In this document: one piece after another, positions 39,259 through 48,133 of the stretch
How the letters are laid out: each line of letters opens with the position of its first letter
Position numbering within the stretch: position 1 is the first letter of the stretch
Origin: Paludibacteraceae bacterium
Lineage (GTDB): Bacteria > Bacteroidota > Bacteroidia > Bacteroidales > Paludibacteraceae
DNA: 64,000 nt
NCBI GenBank assembly: GCA_017391525.1
Contig: JAFOYE010000003.1
Location: 1 to 64,000, forward strand
Reading direction: 5' to 3'
Notes under the pieces: model-generated
Databases searched by the model: none
What the model was told of the DNA's origin: nothing
What the model saw: only the letters and a program-made list of their open reading frames with translations
Program-made: the position numbers and the translations under genes

Positions 39259-40728
39259 TTATTTCTTCCACAAAACTTTGGTAAAAAGCAGTAAAACGGT
39301 GAATATCTCTAAACGTCCTATCAACATAACCAAACTCATCATCCATTTTGCAACATCTGGGAATGATTCGTAAGTTCCAGCTGGACCAAATTGTCCGATA
39401 CTAATGCCAACATTGCCCATTGCAGAAACGGCGCTACCAATAGCTTCGTCAAAATTGACTCCACAAGCACAAAAGACCACTACAGTAATAACGATGATGA
39501 AGACATAAAAAATCATAAACGCCATAATGTTGTTGATAGTTTGCTGTGGTACTACCTTCTCATTTAGTTTGACTGGAATTATAGCATTTGGATGTATTCG
39601 ACGTTTAAATTCTGCTACACCATTTTTGAAAATGATAGATAATCTTACCCATTTTATACCACCTGCTGTGCTACCAGCACAAGCTCCTGTTAGCATTAGG
39701 AAGAATATAATCACCCATGCAACCAAAGGCCAGTTCATGTAGTCTGAAATGGTGTATCCAGTAGATGTCATAGAACTAATTACAGTAAATATACTATCTC
39801 GGAAAGAGCGTTCCATTTGCGTGAGCGTCCAACCTGTACGTGATACATAAAGTCCTATTGTGATTATCAGCGTGAATAAGATCACTGCAATAGTATACCA
39901 ACGTAACTCTTCATCTTTAATTATATTGCGAGTTTTTCCGCGTAATAAATATATCAGTAAAACAAAGTTAACACCTGACATAAACATGAAGAATGTCACT
40001 ATATAATGTATTGCTGCCGAGTCATAAAAGGCTAAACTTTCATTTTTGGTGGAGAAGCCACCTGTAGCAATGGTAGAGAATGAATGACAAATAGCATCAA
40101 AAAGTTCCATTCCGCATAACCATAATGCAAGTATTTCGATTGCGGTTAGAACGATATATGTAGTCCACATTAATTTGGCAGTATCTGATATACGAGGAGA
40201 TAATTTTTCGTACGTAAGTCCAGTTACTTCTGCGGCGTACAACTGCATGCCGTTTAAGCCAAATATAGGTAAAATAGCGATGGACAGCACGATGATTCCC
40301 ATACCGCCAATCCATTGTGTCAATGATCGCCAAAATAGTAAACCATGTGTTATAGAATCTAAGTCTGGTATGATGGTAGCACCTGTAGTTGTAAAACCTG
40401 ACATTGTTTCAAACCATGCATCGGTAAATGAAGGCACCTGTCCACTTAGATAATATGGTAGCATACCAAATAACGAAAATACAACCCATACCATAGCAAC
40501 AATGAAATATCCTTCTCGTTCTCCCATGCGAGATTCAGCCCGCCTTCCAATAAATATTCCAATAAAACCTGCTAAAAGGGTAATGATCGTAGACACTAAG
40601 AACACGTCACTATCAGCTTCGTTGTACCAAAGGCTTACACCCATGGAAATTGCCATAAACAAAGCTTCTAGCAACAATAGTGCACCCATTGTGCGAAAAA
40701 CCATTCGTGTGTTGAATGTGCGTGTCAT
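39259..40728 (-). CDS. trkH: Potassium uptake channel subunit TrkH
   Basis: A 489-residue membrane protein of the SKT family with four pore loops, visible around FETMSGFTTTGATI, FSTIATGGFSTKN, SSMTSTGYTISD and AMGNVGISIGQFGP. It moves K+ across the inner membrane and works with the TrkA ring that binds nucleotides. The ATG overlaps the trkA stop by 4 bp. The order trkA-trkH inside a dxs operon may simply reflect shared expression. Confidence 0.93.
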   Translation of the reverse strand: MTRTFNTRMVFRTMGALLLLEALFMAISMGVSLWYNEADSDVFLVSTIITLLAGFIGIFIGRRAESRMGEREGYFIVAMVWVVFSLFGMLPYYLSGQVPSFTDAWFETMSGFTTTGATIIPDLDSITHGLLFWRSLTQWIGGMGIIVLSIAILPIFGLNGMQLYAAEVTGLTYEKLSPRISDTAKLMWTTYIVLTAIEILALWLCGMELFDAICHSFSTIATGGFSTKNESLAFYDSAAIHYIVTFFMFMSGVNFVLLIYLLRGKTRNIIKDEELRWYTIAVILFTLIITIGLYVSRTGWTLTQMERSFRDSIFTVISSMTSTGYTISDYMNWPLVAWVIIFFLMLTGACAGSTAGGIKWVRLSIIFKNGVAEFKRRIHPNAIIPVKLNEKVVPQQTINNIMAFMIFYVFIIVITVVVFCACGVNFDEAIGSAVSAMGNVGISIGQFGPAGTYESFPDVAKWMMSLVMLIGRLEIFTVLLLFTKVLWKK

Positions 40729-42059
40729 TTGAAGAATTGTTCTAGTTGTCGAATAGCTTGACTTTTACAGAATACTACTACTTGATCTCCTTGGAGAATT
40801 TGTGTATCTCCATTAACTAGTATTCCTTCTCCAGCGCGTACAATGGCTCCAATATTTGTCTCTGCAGGTAAGTGTATGTCACGAATCTTACCTTTAGTAA
40901 TGCGACTACCTTCTTCAGCCATAAATTCTACAATTTCTGCATCCGCACTAGCCAAAGCACGCACATTGAGTACGCTCGCATCAAGTAGCATTTGGTAGAT
41001 ATACGAGGCAGTAATGGTTTTCTTGTTAAGAACAGCACCAATTTCTAGACCTTCTGCCATCGCAATATAATCAATGTTCTCAACTTCAGCAATGGTTTTT
41101 TTGACGCCAAATCGTTTGGCTGCCATACATGCAAAAATATTAGCTTCGCTATTTTCGGTTACTGCCACAAAAGCATCAGCATCTTCAATACCTTCATCCT
41201 TGAGTACACCCATGTCGCTACCGTCAGCGTTAATGATAAGTGCATTATTTATTTTTTCGCTCAATTGGTAACACAAATCTCGATCAGCTTCTAAAATTTT
41301 GATGTTTAAATCGTCTGATAGGTTTTGTACCGTTTTTTGTGCTACTTTCGATCCACCAAAAAAGATTATGTTTTTGATCTCACGTTTTTGTTTACCTAAA
41401 TGTTCTCGAAGAACTTTTTTGTTTTCACGAGTACAAACAGCATAAACCATGTCATCGGCTATGATTTCATCTTGACCTTTCGGTATGATTGTTTCTTGTC
41501 CTCGTTTAATGGCCACTATTCGGTATAAGCCATGGTTGAAATAACCAGACATGAATTTTTGACCGATAACAGCAGCACCTGCGCGTACTTTTACTACGCA
41601 TAACTCCAAAGCACCGTCACTGAGAATGAGGTGATAGCGCATCCAGTTGGTTTGAAGAGATGCTGTAATCTCCTTTGCCGCTAATAATTCTGGATAGATG
41701 AGATGGTTGAGTCCCATCTTCTCGAAAATACGTTTGTTTTCAGGGAGTAAGTACTCGTAGTTGTCCACACGTGCCAACGTCTTTTTAGCTCCTAATGCAT
41801 TGGCTAGTAGACATGCCGTGATATTTTCAGACTCGTAGGGAGTAACTGCAATGAACAAATCTACATTTTTTACTCCGATCTCTTGAAGATCGTTGATAGA
41901 CGTTGGCAGACCTACTTTGGTTAGGAGGTCATAGTTGGCGTCCAAATCTCCTAGTTTATCTGGATTGCTGTCTATAAGACTGATGTCCATATCCTCGCGT
42001 GATAGCAGTTTTGCTAAGTGTAAGCCTACTGCTCCAGCGCCTGCAATAATGATTCGCAT
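40725..42059 (-). CDS. trkA: Trk potassium uptake regulator TrkA
   Basis: A 444-residue cytoplasmic protein with two RCK units. Each has a Rossmann NAD-binding domain (IIIAGAGAVGLHLAKLL at 2-18; IIFFGGSKVAQKTV near 228) followed by a TrkA-C domain. It gates TrkH in response to NAD(H) or ATP/ADP. The ATG at 42059 lies 34 bp inside the end of dxs; because the Rossmann strand starts at the second residue, this overlap is real. Confidence 0.93.
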   Translation of the reverse strand: MRIIIAGAGAVGLHLAKLLSREDMDISLIDSNPDKLGDLDANYDLLTKVGLPTSINDLQEIGVKNVDLFIAVTPYESENITACLLANALGAKKTLARVDNYEYLLPENKRIFEKMGLNHLIYPELLAAKEITASLQTNWMRYHLILSDGALELCVVKVRAGAAVIGQKFMSGYFNHGLYRIVAIKRGQETIIPKGQDEIIADDMVYAVCTRENKKVLREHLGKQKREIKNIIFFGGSKVAQKTVQNLSDDLNIKILEADRDLCYQLSEKINNALIINADGSDMGVLKDEGIEDADAFVAVTENSEANIFACMAAKRFGVKKTIAEVENIDYIAMAEGLEIGAVLNKKTITASYIYQMLLDASVLNVRALASADAEIVEFMAEEGSRITKGKIRDIHLPAETNIGAIVRAGEGILVNGDTQILQGDQVVVFCKSQAIRQLEQFFK

Positions 42060-43939
42060 ATTCCCTTTGTGTCTAATTTCAATAAATCATATAATTCTTT
42101 TGTACTTCCGTGCTCAACAAATTGGTCGTTGACGCCCAAACGGATGATACGTTTTGTATAGCCGTGGTCATTTATCCATTCTAGTACAGCACTACCTAGG
42201 CCGCCGCAGATAACGCCATCTTCTACTGTGACGATCGTATCAAATTGTTCTGCAATTTCTACGAGAATGCTTTCGTCTAGTGGTTTGAGCCATCGCATAT
42301 CGTAGTGAGCGAAAGTGTTAGATTTTTCATCTTGAATTGTTTTGGTAGCTACATTTATGGCTTGAGCTACGGTGTTTCCGATAGCACCAATACTTAATAC
42401 GGCCACTTTTGTTCCACTGCAGAGGCGTATACCTTTTCCTAATTCTACTTGAGTTGTAACTTGGTATGGAGACTCGCAGGTTCTACCTCTTGGGTAGCGG
42501 ATGGCTATTGGTCCATCGTATCCTAGTGCTATGGTCATCATTTCTCGTAGATCATCTGCTGTCATAGGAGCTGCAATAACCATATTGGGGATAGGACGTA
42601 AATATGCCAAGTCCAACAGACCATGATGAGTTGCTCCGTCGTTACCTACGATGCCCGCACGATCTATGCAGAAGACCACAGGGAGTTTAGGTAATGCAAC
42701 GTCATGGATTATGTTGTCGTAGGCTCGTTGGAGGAAACTGGAGTAGATGTTGCAGTAAGGTTTGAGTCCTGCTTTTGCCATACCTGCTGAGAATGTAACA
42801 GCATGACCTTCCGCGATGCCTACATCAAACACACGTTCTGGTAATTCCCTTTGCATAATATTCATGCTGCAACCACTTGGCATAGCAGGAGTGACTCCTA
42901 CGATATTAGCATTGTTTTTGGCGAGGGTAAGTAGTTGTTCGCCAAAAACATCTTGCCATAATGGCTCTTGTTGTTTGTCAGAATTAGTTTTTCGTGTGCC
43001 GGTTTCTATGCTAAATTCACCTGGTGCGTGCCAGGTTGTTTGGTCGTTCTCTGCTGGCTCGTATCCTTTGCCTTTTTTGGTGATAATATGCAATACTTTA
43101 GGCCCTTGGTAGTCTTTGATTTCTTTAAAAATACGAACAAGATCTTTAACGTTATGTCCATCTGCAGGACCAAAGTAGCGTATGTTGAGGCCTTGGAAAA
43201 TATTATTTTCTTGCTTGCTGAGTACGGCTTTGATGTTATTGGTTAGATGGAGTATTCTTTTCTTTTTGTTATCGTTGATTAAGCGGAGCTTCTTCGCAAA
43301 TTTATACAATCCCCATCTCCATTTATTATATCTTTTGCTGGTTGTGATGTCAACCAAATACTGTGTGAATCCTCCTTTAATAGGATCGATGGCCATATTG
43401 TTATCGTTGAGCACAATCAGAAGGTTGTTCGGTGTCATAGAGGTGTTGTTGAGTCCTTCAAATGCTAATCCACCTGTCATTGCACCATCACCAATGATAG
43501 CAACCACGCGTCTATTACTAAGATCTTCTTGTTTGTTAATTTGATGGCCTATTTCCATACCTAAAGCTGCGGAAATACTATTGCTAGCATGTCCTGCTAT
43601 AAAGGCGTCGTATTCGCTTTCTGCGGGGGTAGGGAATGGAGCTAATCCCTTGAATTGTCGGTTGGTATGAAAACGTTCTTTACGTCCGGTCAATATTTTA
43701 TGTGCATATGCTTGATGGCCGACATCCCACGTTAATAAGTCGTTGGGTGTATCAAAAACATAATGTAAGGCTACAGTCAGTTCTACTGTACCTAACGAAG
43801 AACCTAAATGTCCTGGGTTGTGACTGAGTTCTTGTATGATAAAGTCTCGAAGTTCTGCGCAAACATCAGGTAATGCATCAATAGGCAACTGCTTGAGGTC
43901 GCTAGGAAATAATATTGTATCTAAATATTTGTAGTCCAT
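42026..43939 (-). CDS. dxs: 1-deoxy-D-xylulose-5-phosphate synthase
   Basis: A 637-residue thiamine-diphosphate enzyme condensing pyruvate and glyceraldehyde-3-phosphate, the first step of the non-mevalonate isoprenoid pathway. Visible are the SHNPGHLGSSLG N-terminus, the ThDP motif IGDGAMTGGLAFEGLNN...LIVLNDNNMAI, VFCIDRAGIVGNDGATHHG, and the C-terminal transketolase fold. Full length. Promoter-proximal gene of a six-gene operon (dxs, trkA, trkH, SGNH, MBOAT, coaE) with a canonical promoter at 44008-44038. Confidence 0.95.
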   Translation of the reverse strand: MDYKYLDTILFPSDLKQLPIDALPDVCAELRDFIIQELSHNPGHLGSSLGTVELTVALHYVFDTPNDLLTWDVGHQAYAHKILTGRKERFHTNRQFKGLAPFPTPAESEYDAFIAGHASNSISAALGMEIGHQINKQEDLSNRRVVAIIGDGAMTGGLAFEGLNNTSMTPNNLLIVLNDNNMAIDPIKGGFTQYLVDITTSKRYNKWRWGLYKFAKKLRLINDNKKKRILHLTNNIKAVLSKQENNIFQGLNIRYFGPADGHNVKDLVRIFKEIKDYQGPKVLHIITKKGKGYEPAENDQTTWHAPGEFSIETGTRKTNSDKQQEPLWQDVFGEQLLTLAKNNANIVGVTPAMPSGCSMNIMQRELPERVFDVGIAEGHAVTFSAGMAKAGLKPYCNIYSSFLQRAYDNIIHDVALPKLPVVFCIDRAGIVGNDGATHHGLLDLAYLRPIPNMVIAAPMTADDLREMMTIALGYDGPIAIRYPRGRTCESPYQVTTQVELGKGIRLCSGTKVAVLSIGAIGNTVAQAINVATKTIQDEKSNTFAHYDMRWLKPLDESILVEIAEQFDTIVTVEDGVICGGLGSAVLEWINDHGYTKRIIRLGVNDQFVEHGSTKELYDLLKLDTKGICESLLQALEQ

Positions 43940-44007
43940 TCTTTATCTGCAGACTCTATTGTGAGAGTGATTTTTTTTGTTTTAATAGTTGAAAACTATT
44001 CAGCCTG

Positions 44008-44038
44008 CAAAGTTACAACAAAATTAGCAATTATGCAA
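44008..44038 (-). promoter_or_regulatory. Promoter of the dxs operon
   Basis: Minus strand: TTG (44038-44036), 20 bp, TAACTTTG (44015-44008). Start near 44001, leaving a leader of about 60 nt. The -33 box touches the T-run of the upstream terminator. Confidence 0.82.
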
Positions 44039-44069
44039 ATAAAAACGCAGAAACTTGAATTTCTGCGTT
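44036..44069 (-). terminator. Rho-independent terminator of the two-component operon
   Basis: A perfect 10-bp stem (AACGCAGAAA 44044-44053 with TTTCTGCGTT 44060-44069) and a 6-nt loop, followed on the minus strand by a T-rich run. It lies about 40 bp after the histidine kinase stop. Confidence 0.88.
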
Positions 44070-44109
44070 AATTTGTGGTCTTTTAATAATTTATGTGGTA
44101 AGGAGTATC

Positions 44110-44901
44110 TTATTGTGTATTGTTAATTCTTGCTCTTCGAGCTAATGAGAATTGAAATTCTAATCCGCCTTCTATCCTATTTTGTGCGCTGATAGTTCCC
44201 TCGTGAAATAAAACTGCATGTTTGACGATACTTAATCCTAATCCTGTTCCACCAGCTTTGCGACTTCGTCCTTTATCGACTCGGTAAAAACGCTCAAATA
44301 AATGTGGTAGGGCTTCTGCGTTGACACCTGGTCCATTATCTACTATTGAGAAATAGATATGTGCAGGATCTTGATTGGTGCATTGAATATGAATTTGTGC
44401 GTTTTCTACATAATTCAGTGCATTATCCACTATGTTGTGGAAAATGGAGTATAGCAAAGTGTAATTACCTGATATGATGAGGTGTTTGGGGACGTCGTGG
44501 GTGATGCAAGCTCCTAACTGTGAGGCTCTCAAAGATAGATCTGCTACCACATTATCAACGATTGTGTATATATCTACTTCTAAACGGTTGTAGAAGGTAG
44601 AGTGTTCGTCTAATTTGTTGATGGTAGAGATGTCTTCTACTAGATTGCTTAAGCGACCTGCTTGATGGTAAGCTCTCTCTAAAAATTGCCTGCGTTGCGT
44701 TTCGGGCATATCTGGATGCATCAAAATAGTCTCTAATGCACCTCTAATACTAGCGACAGGTGTTTTTAACTCATGAGAGATATTTTCGGTAAGAATTTGT
44801 CGTTGTTGTTCTCTAGCTTGATGTAGTTTGCGCTTGTGTATAAAATAAGCAATGATAGCGATGAGAATACAGATGATACATATGATAGTCCAGATATTCA
44901 T
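44110..44901 (-). CDS. Compact sensor histidine kinase
   Basis: A 263-residue kinase with one N-terminal membrane helix (about 4-21) and no periplasmic sensor, HAMP or PAS domain. The phospho-acceptor is H43 (ISHELKTPVASIRG), followed by the N box DNALNYVENA, G1 DNGPGVN, F box LFERFYRVD and G2 GGTGLGLSIVKH. Catalytic elements are complete. The input signal must come through the membrane helix or a partner. It follows its response regulator by 35 bp in one operon. Confidence 0.9.
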   Translation of the reverse strand: MNIWTIICIICILIAIIAYFIHKRKLHQAREQQRQILTENISHELKTPVASIRGALETILMHPDMPETQRRQFLERAYHQAGRLSNLVEDISTINKLDEHSTFYNRLEVDIYTIVDNVVADLSLRASQLGACITHDVPKHLIISGNYTLLYSIFHNIVDNALNYVENAQIHIQCTNQDPAHIYFSIVDNGPGVNAEALPHLFERFYRVDKGRSRKAGGTGLGLSIVKHAVLFHEGTISAQNRIEGGLEFQFSLARRARINNTQ

Positions 44902-44936
44902 AGATGGGGGATGTTATAGTGTGCCGATGTTAGTGG

Positions 44937-45647
44937 TTAGTTTTCAAACATATAACCATATCCCGACTTAGTGATGATATGTTTACCATAGGGACCTAAT
45001 TTGCGGCGTAGATGGGTGATATGTACATCTACGGTTCGCTCTAATACGAAGCCATTGTCATCCCATACTTCATCGAGAAGTCGTTGGCGGGATAGTACTT
45101 GTCCGCGGTGTGTTAGTAGGTAGCAGAGTAGGTCTATTTCTTTGCGAGTAATGGTGACAGGTGTTCCATCAACTGTTAGAGACATGTCATTCTTGTTGAT
45201 GCTGACCCCTAAGTATTCTACGACATTTTCATTGGTAGATGTATTGTCAATAGGTAGTGGGTTTGGGTCGTAGTTCGTACGTCGAATCACAGCTGCAGTA
45301 CGGGCTAGTACTTCAGAAATATGGAACGGTTTGGTGATATAGTCGTCTGCTCCTAGGCTAAATCCTTGTAAGATATTGGCCTCCGTGCTAAGTGCTGTTA
45401 GGAAGATGACAGGTGGAATATGCATCTGTTGTTCTTGCATATAGCGTATCATATCAGTACCAGACATTTGGTCCATCATTACGTCTAGCAAAATGAGATG
45501 GATCTTGTGTTGTGTGATTTGTAAAAAATGTAGTGCTTCTTCTGCGGAATGTGCAACAAAGGTTTGATAACCTGCTTGTTGCAATGAATACGCAAGAATC
45601 ATGCAGATATCATCTTCGTCGTCGACTATAAGAATGGTGTGATTCAT
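44937..45647 (-). CDS. OmpR/PhoB-family response regulator
   Basis: A 236-residue two-domain regulator. The receiver has D9/D10 and the phospho-acceptor D55 (LLDVMMDQ), Thr in FLTALS, and Lys in ITKPFH. The C-terminal winged helix (about 140-235) carries TRKEIDLLCYLLTHRGQVLSR and RTVDVHITHLRRKLG. It has its own canonical promoter and precedes the cognate kinase. Target genes are not evident from the window. Confidence 0.93.
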   Translation of the reverse strand: MNHTILIVDDEDDICMILAYSLQQAGYQTFVAHSAEEALHFLQITQHKIHLILLDVMMDQMSGTDMIRYMQEQQMHIPPVIFLTALSTEANILQGFSLGADDYITKPFHISEVLARTAAVIRRTNYDPNPLPIDNTSTNENVVEYLGVSINKNDMSLTVDGTPVTITRKEIDLLCYLLTHRGQVLSRQRLLDEVWDDNGFVLERTVDVHITHLRRKLGPYGKHIITKSGYGYMFEN

Positions 45648-45666
45648 AATTATAACATTTAGCGCA

Positions 45667-45697
45667 CAAAAGTACTACTTTTTTCTTATATACACAA
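45667..45697 (-). promoter_or_regulatory. Promoter of the two-component operon
   Basis: Minus strand: TTG (45697-45695), 20 bp with an A6 run, TACTTTTG (45674-45667). Start near 45660, about 13 nt before the regulator ATG. Confidence 0.82.
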
Positions 45698-45716
45698 TAG
45701 AGAATTTATTCTTCAC

Positions 45717-45750
45717 AAAAAATTAACAATCCAGCCGTTATCGGTTGGAT
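45717..45750 (-). terminator. Terminator after the DUF2520 gene
   Basis: A 9-bp stem with one imperfect pair (ATCCAGCCG 45729-45737, CGGTTGGAT 45742-45750) and TTAT loop, with a T-rich run following on the minus strand. It is 8 bp after the stop at 45758. Confidence 0.7.
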
Positions 45751-45757
45751 CGTAATG

Positions 45758-46468
45758 TTATGAACGTTTTTGAATTTGTTCAGAAAGTAATTGATATATT
45801 TGCCGTTGTTCTTCGTTGGCAAGTATAGTTTTGTGGTGAGTCATCACATTTTCATCTCCTCGACGAGCAGGGCCAGTTTGTGCTTCCCGTGGCGATAGTG
45901 TATGTATTTTGGCAGCAGTTTCGTCTATCAGTGGTAGTAAAGCAGTGAATGGGATATGTGTCCCAGATAACTGTTCTGCTGCTAGGGTATACATTAGATT
46001 GGTGAAATTGCATGCATATACTCCAGCTATATGTAATCGCTCTCGATCATACTGTGTGGTTTCGTATACATGGCTTGTGATGGTTAGCGCTAATGAATAT
46101 ACTGCGCTTATGTCATCTATTCCTTTAGCTTCAAAAAATACGGGTATTTTGGAGAAGTCTTCGATGATATGGTTCTTGCTGAATGTTTGGAAGGGATAGA
46201 AAACGCCTGCATGAGGTTTATCTGGCCCAAATACTGACATGGACATACTACCTGAAGTGTGTAGATGTAGTGCTTTCTCTTTGCCTGTTACTTTTGCTGC
46301 AACTTCGGTTAGTGCTTCATCCTTTACAGAGTAGATATACACATTTGCTGATGGCAATGTATCTAAATTTTCTCTGCTGCTAACCATTTGACAATCAACA
46401 CCCTTTTTGCGAAATGCGTATTCTAGATTGGTAGCTACATTTCCTCTTCCAATGATGACGATTTTCAT
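45758..46468 (-). CDS. Rossmann-like/DUF2520 dehydrogenase-fold protein
   Basis: A 236-residue protein: N-terminal NAD(P)-binding fold (IVIIGRGNVATNLEYAF), the HTSGSMSMSVF and HAGVFYPFQTFS segments, and a helical DUF2520 domain (AGVYACNFTNLMYTLAAEQL). It resembles 6-phosphogluconate/ketopantoate-reductase-like folds but has no assigned reaction. It lies 10 bp after the M20 dipeptidase, probably co-transcribed, and ends at a terminator. Confidence 0.82.
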   Translation of the reverse strand: MKIVIIGRGNVATNLEYAFRKKGVDCQMVSSRENLDTLPSANVYIYSVKDEALTEVAAKVTGKEKALHLHTSGSMSMSVFGPDKPHAGVFYPFQTFSKNHIIEDFSKIPVFFEAKGIDDISAVYSLALTITSHVYETTQYDRERLHIAGVYACNFTNLMYTLAAEQLSGTHIPFTALLPLIDETAAKIHTLSPREAQTGPARRGDENVMTHHKTILANEEQRQIYQLLSEQIQKRS

Positions 46469-46478
46469 ACGCGCTAAC

Positions 46479-47849
46479 TTATTTTTGGGATTGTAATGCT
46501 TGGTAGAATTCCGATACAGCTACGATACCATTTTCCCATACCTCGAGATCCATAGATTCGTTAGGGGAGTGGATAGCATTTTTCTCTAAACCAAATCCCA
46601 TAAGGATAGTTTTGACACCTAAAATCTGTTCAAAGCTACTAATGATCGGTATACTACCTCCTCGTCGTGCTGCTAAAGGACGTTTGCCAAAGGCTACCTC
46701 AAATCCATGTTCGGCAGCTTTGTATGCGGGTATATCTATAGGACAAACATATCCTTGTCCTCCGTGCATAGGAGTCACTTTCACACGTACACCAGCAGGC
46801 GCTATGCTTTGTATATAGTCTGCAAATGCTTGACTTACTTTCTCGTGATCTTGATTGGCAACTAGTCGGCAACTAACTTTGGCATATGCTTTGCTTGGTA
46901 ATACTGTTTTGCTGCCTTCTCCAGTGTATCCTCCCCATATACCACAAATGTCGAATGAAGGGCGGCAGGAGTTTCGTTCTAGGGTAGAGTAACCTTCTTC
47001 GCCGAAAGTACAATCTACATCGATAGCTTGACAGTATGCTTCTTCGGAGAATGGAATCTGCTTGATCATATCTCGTTCGCCTTGTGGAATAGGTAGCACG
47101 TCGTCGTAGAAGCCAGGAATAGTGATACGACCTTTGTCATCTACCACTTGTGCTAACATTTCGGTCAGTGCGTTGATTGGGTTTTTCACTGCTCCTCCAA
47201 AGTGTCCACTGTGTAGATCGCGATTAGGACCAGTAACTTCTATTTCCCAGTATGCTAATCCTCGCAGTCCGGTGGTGATAGAAGGGGTATCTTTGCCAAT
47301 CATAGAGGTATCGCTTACGAGGATAATATCGCAGGCGAGTAGCTCTTTGTGCTCTTTGAGGAAAGCGTCTAGACTAGGGCTGCCAATCTCCTCTTCTCCT
47401 TCGAAGATAAACTTCACATGGCAGTTCATCAATCCGTTTTTGACTAGATACTCAAAAGCTTTAACTTGTATCATAGCTTGCCCTTTGTCATCGTCTGCGC
47501 CACGTGCATAGAGACGACCGTCACGAATATTTGGTTCCCATGGGTTTGAATGCCATAGTTCGAGTGGTTCTACTGGCATTACATCGTAATGGGAATAAAC
47601 CAATACGGTGGGGGTATTGGGTGATGAGGTTAGAGGCGAGTATTCTGCATACACGAATGGATGCCCTTCTGATGGCATTATCTGGGCTTTTTGTGCTCCT
47701 GCTTCTAGTAGAAGTTCGCACCAACGCTCAGCGCAACGAAGCATATCATCTTTGTGAACAGGTTGACAGCTGACACTAGGAATACGAATAAGACTAGCCC
47801 ACTCCTCAAGGAAGCGGTCTCGATTATCTGCAATATAAGTACGAATCAT
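46479..47849 (-). CDS. M20-family dipeptidase
   Basis: A 456-residue zinc metallopeptidase of the CNDP/PepV-like group: first metal site VLVYSHYDVMPVE, then ARGADDDKGQ, FEGEEEIGSPSL with the catalytic Glu pair, dimerisation domain with DLHSGHFGG, and the C-terminal RRGGSIPI. It cleaves dipeptides, probably in the cytoplasm since no signal peptide is seen. The ATG at 47849 is about 25 nt downstream of the 6S-like RNA and no canonical promoter lies between, so read-through from that RNA is possible. Confidence 0.9.
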   Translation of the reverse strand: MIRTYIADNRDRFLEEWASLIRIPSVSCQPVHKDDMLRCAERWCELLLEAGAQKAQIMPSEGHPFVYAEYSPLTSSPNTPTVLVYSHYDVMPVEPLELWHSNPWEPNIRDGRLYARGADDDKGQAMIQVKAFEYLVKNGLMNCHVKFIFEGEEEIGSPSLDAFLKEHKELLACDIILVSDTSMIGKDTPSITTGLRGLAYWEIEVTGPNRDLHSGHFGGAVKNPINALTEMLAQVVDDKGRITIPGFYDDVLPIPQGERDMIKQIPFSEEAYCQAIDVDCTFGEEGYSTLERNSCRPSFDICGIWGGYTGEGSKTVLPSKAYAKVSCRLVANQDHEKVSQAFADYIQSIAPAGVRVKVTPMHGGQGYVCPIDIPAYKAAEHGFEVAFGKRPLAARRGGSIPIISSFEQILGVKTILMGFGLEKNAIHSPNESMDLEVWENGIVAVSEFYQALQSQK

Positions 47850-47869
47850 AATGTGTGATATATGTTTTT

Positions 47870-48072
47870 CAATAAAATTGCTGCACCGCTGTTACGCGAG
47901 AAAACTCCTAATAAACAGGATTTGAGGAGTACAGACCCTTTGTAATCTAACTGCCTCATCGCTACAACCCGAAGGCTGATCTCGGCGGAGAGTATTAGCA
48001 CGCCATTGGAAAAGCACCTACCTCGTAAGATAAAATTTGTTGAGTTTTCCGGTCTCTAAGCAGTGCAGCAAT
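47870..48072 (-). ncRNA. Candidate 6S-like RNA
   Basis: About 200 nt between the barrel protein gene and the dipeptidase. On the minus strand the ends pair perfectly (48072-48063 with 47886-47877, extended by U-G, G-C and C-G). Inside are a second helix GAAAACUC/GAGUUUUC, a large open bubble containing an ACUCCU/AGGAGU hairpin on the 3' side, and an apical arm capped by CAGCC-UUCG-GGUUG. A U-rich run follows the closing stem. This layout (closed ends, central bubble, apical stem) is that of 6S RNA. A poor promoter match (GTTCTTTG, 48085-48078) lies just upstream. Family assignment needs a covariance-model search. Confidence 0.5.
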
Positions 48073-48133
48073 ATATTCAAAGAACGATAGTCGTATATTC
48101 AATAGTACAAATACTGTGCCACTATTGTTCTTA

